Positions 24,500 to 33,400 of a DNA stretch of 64,000 nucleotides are shown here, piece by piece. Position numbers and translations under genes: made by a program. The first letter of the stretch is position 1. Each line of letters starts with the position of its first letter. The DNA comes from Erwinia sp050410775 (GTDB lineage: Bacteria; Pseudomonadota; Gammaproteobacteria; Enterobacterales; Enterobacteriaceae). The notes under the pieces are model-generated. The model searched no databases. It was given only the letters and a program-made list of their open reading frames with translations, and was not told where the DNA came from. The stretch lies in the NCBI RefSeq assembly GCF_050410775.1, contig NZ_CP191229.1. The stretch is one strand, 5' to 3'.

Positions 24500-27400
24500 A
24501 TGGACGATCGTCAACCTGTTTCCCTGGCGCGGCGCGCGCTGAGCTACGCTATCTGTTATCTGATTGCCGTCCAGCCGATGTTGCCGGCGGCGGCGGCAGT
24601 CATAACCCCGGTAACGCCCGGCACGAAAATGGATGCTGCGGGTAACGGTGTGCCGGTGATAAACATCGCCACGCCCAGTCAGGCAGGCATATCCCATAAT
24701 CAGTACCAGCAGTACAATGTTGGCAAAGAGGGGCTGATCCTTAACAACGCCACGGGTCAGCTTAATCAGACCCAGCTGGGCGGACTGATCCAGAACAACC
24801 CGAACCTGAAAGCCGGGCACGAAGCGAAGGCGATTATCAATGAGGTAACGGGCGCAACCCGTTCACAGCTCCAGGGCTATACCGAAGTTGCGGGCAAGGC
24901 GGCTAACGTGATGGTGGCTAACCCTTACGGCATTACCTGTAATGGTTGCGGCTTTATCAATACGCCGAACGCCACCTTAACCACCGGCAAACCGACGATG
25001 GATGCGCAAGGCAATCTGCAGTCGCTGGCGGTAAGTAAAGGTACCATTACCATTGAGGGGCAGGGGCTGGATGCCAGCCAGAGTGATGCGCTCTCCATCA
25101 TTTCCCGCGCCAGCGAGATCAATGCGGCTATTCATGCCAAAGACCTGAAGCTGATTGCCGGAACCAACCGGGTGATGCCGGACGGCAGCGTGACGCCGAT
25201 AGCCGGAGAAGGCGCTGCGCCCGGCGTGGCGGTAGATACCGGCGCGCTGGGCGGCATGTACGCAAACCGTATCCACCTTGTTTCCAGTGAAAAAGGCGTG
25301 GGGGTTAACCTCGGCAATCTGAATGCGCGTCAGGGCGATATGGTACTGGACGCCAGCGGCAGGCTTACCCTAAAAAACAGCCTCACCAGTGGCGCGCTGA
25401 CGGCAAAAGGCGACAGCCTGGTGCTGGCTGGCGATCATAAGGCCAGCGGTCCCGTAACCTTGACCGGGCAAAAAGATATCACCCTCAGTGCGGGCGCAGT
25501 GGTAAGCGATAACAGTATTATCCTGAGCGGAAACAATACTGTGACGCTGAGCGGCGGCAAACTGACTGCCGGAAAAGATATCCGGCTCAGCGCTACAGAC
25601 ATAAAGAGCGACAGGGCGAGCACGGCAGACAGCGGCGGCGATATCGGGCTGACGGTGCGCAACGGGGTGGATAATGGCGCACAAATCACCGCGGGCGGGA
25701 TGCTTTCCCTCAGCGCAAAACAGGTAAAAAACAGCGGCGCCCTGCTGGCGAAAGGGCAGCAGACGGTGATCGCCACTGATTCGCTGGAGAACAGCGGTCA
25801 GCTTCAGGGCGACGAGGCGCTGGAACTGGCCGCCGGCAGGCTGATTAACAGCGGCCAGGCGCAGACCAAACGCACGCTGACGCTGACGGCTGACGAGACA
25901 GAAAACAGCGGCACGCTCGCTGCCGACAGCCTGATTGCCAAAGGTAAAAAGCTGGCAAACAGCGGCGAAGTAGAGGTTAAACATACCCTGTCGCTGACGG
26001 CTGACGAAACTGAAAACAGCGGCAGGCTCGTTGCTGACAGCCTGATCATCAAAGGTAAAAAGCTGGCAAACAGCGGTGCAGTACAGGGTACTCAAACGCT
26101 GGACATTACCGCTGACGAACTGAGTAACGACGGCAGCATGAAGGGTGACATCCTGCTGGTTCAGGGGAAAACGCTGACAAACCGCAAAGAGATCTTCGGC
26201 GGTAAACGCAGCGAAATCACGGCCGACCGGCTGACGCAAAGCGGTACTTTAAGCGCGCAGGGAACAACGCAGCTGACCCTGGCCGAAACGCTGACTAACA
26301 GTGGTGCTATTGCCGCTGATGATGCACTCGCTATTACCAGCCTTAGCCTCTTTAACACGGGGTCGCTGAGCGCGCCACGGCTTCAGCTCAGCAGCGCACA
26401 GCTGACCAACAGTGGCCTGATTCAGGGCAGTAACGGTTTAGCGATCGCCGCTGACCGGCTCGACAATCTCAGCGGCGGTAGCATCGACTCCCACACCGGC
26501 TTCACGCTGGACCTCCCGGCGCTGTATAACGCAGGCCTGATAAAAAGCGATGCCGGCCTGACGCTGGCTGGCGACACGCTGGTCAACAGCGGAGAGCTTA
26601 GCGCCGCTACGCTCACGGCCAGCCATAACAGCCTGCTTAATGCGAAGGGTGGGCAGCTGCTGGCACAGGACGCAATGCAGGTGCGTCAAAAAACGTTAAC
26701 TAATCAGGGGGTTCTGTCAGCTGATGATCTGACTGTTGACGCGGGTGACCTGAAAAACAACGGCACCTTACAGGGTAGCCAGCGGTTAAACATGACCGGG
26801 AACAGCCTCAGTAACAGCGGCACTTTGCTCAGCGCTGGCGCATTAGCATTACAGGGCGACAACCTGGATAATCAGGGCTTAATACAGGGCGAAAAGCTGA
26901 CAGTAACGACCAGTGACTGGCAGAACAGCGGCAACGCGCTCAGCGCCAGTGATGCCGACCTCCGGAGCAAAACGCTGCATAACAGCGGAAAAATTTTAGG
27001 CCAGCGCGGTATTCAGATACAGGCTGAAAGCACGGATAACGGCGGCTGGATGATGGCGCAGGCGCTGACGCTGCAAAGCGATTTGATCAACAGTGGCCTG
27101 CTTCAGGGCGACGATCGCGTGGTGGTGAACGGCGATACCATCAGCAATCATTCTGACGGACAACTGCTGAGCACAGGCACGCTCGATGTGACTGCCGCGC
27201 AGCTGGATAATCAGGGAACGCTCCAGGCGGACAGGGTAAACGTTAACGCCGGGGAGTGGCAGAACAGCGGCAGCAGCCGGGCTGCCTCGCTACTTGCTGC
27301 GCAGGTCACGGGCATCATCAACAACGCCGGAAGTCTGACGGGCGAGCAGCTACTGGATTTACAGGGTAGCCAGATCCTTAACCAGGGCAGTCTGGTGGCG

Positions 27401-30400
27401 GATCGACTGAGTCTTACCGCGCCGCTGCTCTCCAATGGCGGCCTGATGCAGGGCAATAGTGCGCTGACGCTGAACAGTACGCAGCTAGTTAACCAGAAAA
27501 ATGGTGAGCTGCTGAGCGGCGGACCGCTGTCGTTAACGCTGGATCGGCTGGACAACGCCGGACTGCTGCAGGTGGATGGCGCGCTGGAGGTGACGGCTCG
27601 TCAGCTCAGTAATGATGGCAGGATGCTGGCCGATACGCTTAGCGCACAGGCCGATAATTCGCTGATAAACCGGGGAGAACTGCTGGCGCGGCAGCAGGCC
27701 ACGCTTAATGCCCAAACGCTGGAGAACAGCGGCGTCATTGCTGCCCATAGCATTGGAGTGACCGCCGATACGCTTTCTAACCGTGGCGCGATGCAAGGCG
27801 ACACGCGTGTGGAGGTAGCCGCACAGCAGCTGGATAACCAGAGTGACGGGACGATGCTGAGCGGCGAAAGGCTGACGCTGCGCGGCGACAGCATCAGCAA
27901 CAGCGGCGGCTTGCAGAGCCAGCAGATTGATATCACCGGTAATGGGCTGGTTAACCGGGGTCTTATCAACAGCACCGGTCAGCTTACCGCCAGCCTGCGC
28001 GATAAGCTGGATAATAGTGGTAGCCTGCTGAGCCAGGCAGAGAGCAAACTTACGGCAAATCATCTGCTGAACAGCGGCAAAATCATGGCTGATGGCCTGA
28101 CGCTGCGTGGGCAACGGCTGGAGAGCAGCGGGCTGTGGCAGGGCAATTCTCTGCTGGATGCCCGGAGCGATACGCTGGACACCGCCGCAGGGAGCCGCAC
28201 TCTGAGCGGTGGCCTGCTGAGGCTGGATGCCGATCAACTCACTACCGGAGGAACCTTACAGGGCGGACAGGCGCAGGTTACCGCGGGCAGCTGGCAGCAC
28301 CAGGGTTCGCTGCTTGGCACTGGCGGACTGGAGGCCAGCGTCGCCGGGCAGTTGATCAATGACGGCGAGTTACTGAGCCAGGGCGCTGCGCAAATAGGTG
28401 CGCAGCGCCTGGTCAACATAGGCGATCTGCTCAGCGCGGGCGTTATGACGTTAACCGGCAGCACGCTGGATAACAGCGGTTCGGTGCAGGGGCAGACGCT
28501 GACGATCTCGCCAGCAAAAGTGATCAATCAGGGCAGCCTGATCGGGCTGCAGGCGTTGACGCTGGGCGCACTGCCGCAGACTGCCGGTCGCATGATGCTG
28601 ATGGCGATGGCCGTCCCGGCGCGGGAATTAACTAACAACAAAGGTGGTGCGCTGCTGACGCAGGGTACGCTGATTATTAATGGCGATGCCGTCACCAATA
28701 ATGGCAGCTGGCAGGGGCAGCAAATTTTGCTGAACGCCCGGCGGTTAAATAATGGTGGCGAGATCCAGAGTGCCGACGGAATGCAGCTGATCCTGGCAGA
28801 CAAGCTGGACTCGACCGCAGGCAGTAAAATCAGCGCCAACGGTGCGGCCGCGCTGCAGGCGCTGGCGTTAACCAATCAGGGACAATGGATCGCCAGAAAT
28901 CTGACGCTGAACGGCAATACGCTGAACAACGGCGGCGATATCAGCGGCGTCGACGGCCTGACGATCACGCTCAACGGCGCGCTGACCCAGCAGCAGAATA
29001 AAACGCTGCTGACGGCGGGCAAGCTGGATCTGCAGGCAGCATCAGTGAACAACGCAGGCCGGATTCAGGGTGGGGAACTGAACGTCACCAGCGGTGCGCT
29101 GGAGAATAGCGGCGCGCTTCAGGGCGATAAAAATCTGCTGCTGACGCTGAACGGCCGGCTGACCAACGCCGCCAGCGGCACCCTGATCGGCCAGAACGGG
29201 CTGACGCTGACCACGCCGGAACTTTATAATTACGGCCTCATTCAGGGCGGTGGGACAACCGGTGTTAGCGCCACGACGCTTGCGAACAATGCCGGAAAAA
29301 TCCTTTCCGGCGGCGAGCTGACGCTTGAGACGCCGCAGCTAATCAACAGCGGCTGGCTGCAGGCTACTCAACTGATGCTTACTGCTGCCAGCGCCAGTAA
29401 CAGCGGGACGCTACTGGCTCAGCAGCAGGCTACCCTGACCGGCAACGGCTTCACTAACCAGGGGAGCGCCCAGGGCGGCAATCTCAGGGTTAACTATCAG
29501 CAGCTGAACAACAGCGGCATCCTGCTGGGCAACAATCAGCTGGACGTGACCGCCACACAGGTAAACCAGCAGGCGGCGGGCAAACTGTTCAGCGGCGGCA
29601 GTATGGAGCTTAGCAGTAATGGTTTTGATCAGCTGGGCCAGGTAGTGGCGCTGGGTGATGCGACGCTGAAGCTGATTAACGGCTTCACCAATAAAGGTAC
29701 GCTGGCGGCGGGCAAGCGGCTGAGCGTGACCAGCAACGGCGCCCTGGAAAACCAGGGCACCTTGCAGGGCCAGGCGCTGACGCTGGGCGCGGACGGTAAC
29801 CTGGTCAATAAGGGCCAACTCACCAGCGGCAGCGGCGACAGCACGCTGAGCGGCAGCCGTATCGCCATGAACGCCAGCGGCACGCTGCAGGGCGGCGGCA
29901 ATATTAATCTGACCAGCCGCAGCGATATAACGCTTGATGGTTTTACCGGCACGCTGGGTAATCTCACGCTCAGCGCGCCGGGCAGCATCGTGAATACCGC
30001 GCTGCTCTATGCGGCAAATAATCTCTACCTCTACGCCAACAGCATCAAAAACCAGCAGGGCGATATGCTGGCCGGCAACAGCCTGTGGATGCAGCGCGAC
30101 GCGGCGGGGAATGCTAATACTGAGGTGGTGAACAGCTCGGGCACCATTGAGACGCAGAAAGGGGATATTACGGTTAAGACCGGGCATTTGTTGAATACGC
30201 GTGATGGACTCAACGTTGAGCAGAGCACGACGAAGAATAATTCCATCGACGGGCTGGGAAACGCCTCGATTGATTTACTCTTTTCCCAAATGCCCGATGG
30301 AACTTGGGGCTATTACTCGAAAACGGGTACACATCAAACCGGTCCTTGCAATGGTCATGGCGCTTGCAGCTACACTAAAGTCACTAGCTATTACTACGCA

Positions 30401-33400
30401 CCTTTGGCGGATTACGTCACTCAGAAATTTTCTACGTCGAAAACCAAGGTAGATGTGGTCGCCAAAGGCGGTGCCGCACGAATTTCAGCAGGCCGTAATT
30501 TAACGTTGTATGCAAAGATGCTGGATAACCAAGCCAGCAATATTCTTGCCAGTCAAAATGTCTCACTTTCCGGCGCTCAGCTCAACAACCAGAGCTGGCA
30601 GGCGGGCGTTAATAATGATTACCTGGTTTACGAGTACGCCATTAAAAACAGTGATTTTCATCCACAAGTTGCTACGACTGATGCGGCCATCATTGTTCCC
30701 ACCAAGCCCAAAGTCGATACCATCTATTTCAAACTTACTGGTCATGAAACTGACTTCACACCCGGTCAGCTTTACCGCGCCGTCATTCAGGCCGGCGGCA
30801 ATGTTTCCGCTAGCTTCAGCGGCGATATCAGCAACACCAATACCACGGCAAATGCCGGTTGGGACGGCAACACGCTGGCGGCCCCGGACCTCAACCGCTT
30901 CAGCGTACCGGGTAGCGTAGCCGCCGTACAGCAGCAGCAGCTTGCCGCCGCAGGCAATGTCGCGGTCAACTCACCGCAGTGGCGCGATCAGTTGCAAAAC
31001 GCGCTCCAGCAGGTGAACGGTGCGGCAAGTCTGGATGATGTACCGACAACGGGCGTATCGCTTGCCGATCATGATATTAAGGCAATCGACGACGCCAAAC
31101 CCGGCAAAGCAGTTGAGTTGAAAGCTACCGGGGACAACGGCGGTCAAACGCTGAACCCCTATCAGCTGTCCCACGTAGACGTCAGCGCCTATCCACTGCC
31201 TTCCGGCAGTAATGGTTATTTCGTCGCCTCTACCGACAGCAAAAGTCCTTATCTGATTAATCTCAATCCAAAACTTAACGGGCTGGGCAAGCTCGATCAA
31301 AATCTGTTCGGCGATCTGAATGCGCTGCTGGGTAAACGCCCCGGCAGCTCACCCCAGGAAAACAGGAAACAATACACCGACGAGAATGCTTTCCTCGGCT
31401 CATCTTATCTGCTGGAACGGCTGAACCTGAAGCCTGAATATGACTATCGCTTGCTGGGCGATGCGGCTTTTGATACCCGTTACGTCAGCAATACGGTGCT
31501 GAATCAGACCGGCAGCCGCTACCTGAACGGCCTGGGATCTGAGCTTGATCAGATGCGCTATCTGATGGACAACGCCGCGGCCGGGCAGCAGGCGCTCGGC
31601 TTACAGTTTGGCGTATCGCTGAGCGCAGAGCAGGTTGCTTCACTGGATAAAAGCATTATCTGGTGGGAAGCGTCCACGGTGAATGGCGAAACGGTAATGG
31701 TACCGAAAGTCTATCTCTCTCAGAAAGACGTAACCCTGCAAAACGGGAGTGTGATTGCCGGTAATAACGTCTCGCTGAAAGCGGGCAACATCACTAACAG
31801 CGGCAGCACGGTGGCCGCGCAAAACGATCTCAAACTGGACAGCGGCAACCAGTTCAGCAACCTCAGTGCTGGCCTGATACATGCTGGTGGCAACCTGCAG
31901 CTGAGCGCCCTTGGCGATATCAATAATGTTGGTTCCACCATCAGCGGTAAAACGGTGGCGCTGGAAAGCGTTAACGGCGACATCAGTAACATTACCACCA
32001 CGCAACAGTGGACGCTGGACGCCCGCAATAACTGGGGTCAGCATAAATTTTTTACCGAAACATTAATCGGGCCAGCGGCCAGCATCGCTGCGTTTGATTC
32101 TCTCAGCCTGAAGGCCGGTAACGACATCAGCGTCACCGGCGCGAAACTCAGCGCGGGCGGCGATATGCGGATGACAGCCTGGAATGATATCGCCATCACC
32201 GGCAATCAAATCGAGACAGGCAATGCGCAGTCGGGCTTCAAATATGGCTGGCAAAATATTGATGCTACCAGCGACAGTTCCCTCTCCAGTCAGGGCAGCC
32301 AGCTCAATGCCGGCGGCAATCTGGCCGTGCAGGCTGGTCACAACCTGGACGTTACCGCCAGCGCGGTGAAAGCAGGTGGAGATGCCCAACTGGCAGCCGG
32401 AAATGATATCAACCTCAACGCCGCCGCCACGCAGCAGAACAGCCGCAGCGGAAATTACGAATCTCATTCCTCCGGCGTGGATCGTACAACGATCTCCAGC
32501 GGTGGCGATCTGCAGCTGGTGGCCGGACGCGACCTTAACAGCCAGGCGGCCGGTATAGCGGCAGAAAGCGATGTGGCACTGCAGGCGGGGCGCGATCTCA
32601 ATCTGCAGGCGGAGGCCACCCGCTCCGGCAACAGCTATAAGGCGGGCAAAAAGCAGGAAATCAACGAACACGTCCGCCAGCAGGGCACGGAGGTTGTCAG
32701 CGGAGGTGGCACCATGCTGATGGCCGGCAACGATATTACCAGCAACACAGGTACAATCATCGCGAATAAAGATCTGGCGCTACAGGCCGGACACGACGTG
32801 AACATCACCACGGCGACAGAAAGTGATTACGCCTACCGGGAAGAGACTAAAACTAAAAAAAGCCTGTTCAGTAAGAAAACCACCCACACCATTAAAGAAG
32901 ACAGCTCAACAACCGAAAAAGCTTCCCAGTTGAGCGGCGATCATGTCTCGATTGTTGCAGGGCATGACCTGGCAGTGAAAGGGTCTTCAGTCGTGGGAGA
33001 AAGCGATGTCGGTCTGAAAGCTGGGAACGATCTCACCATCGGCGCTGCCACTGAAACGCAAAACAGCTATCGTCTGAGTGAAACTAAAAAGAGCGGCATG
33101 TTCAGCGGAGGGGGTATAGGCGTAACTTTCGGCAGTGCATCTTCACGTCAGCAGATCAATCTGGATGGAACGACACAAAGTCAGAGCGCCAGCGCGGTCG
33201 GAAGTACTGGCGGTAATGTGGCGTTGATAGCGGGCCATGATGCACGAGTTGCAGGTTCAGATGTGATTGCGAAACAGGATATCAGTCTTGTAGGGGGCTC
33301 AGTCTCAATCGATCCCGGCAATGACATGCTGAGCCGACGTCAGGTCTATGAGCAAAAGCAAAGCGGCCTGACTTTACAGTTAACCAGCCCGATTACCGAT

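Noticed and set aside
25850..29900. Repeated short motifs in cdiA as a CRISPR or minisatellite
   Set aside because: They are degenerate FHA-1 protein repeats of about 20 residues; no identical repeats separated by unique spacers were seen. No CRISPR array was found anywhere in the window.
24922..30200. Several long minus-strand frames opposite cdiA
   Set aside because: They mirror the repeat structure of cdiA, lack ribosome sites and give products of no recognisable family.
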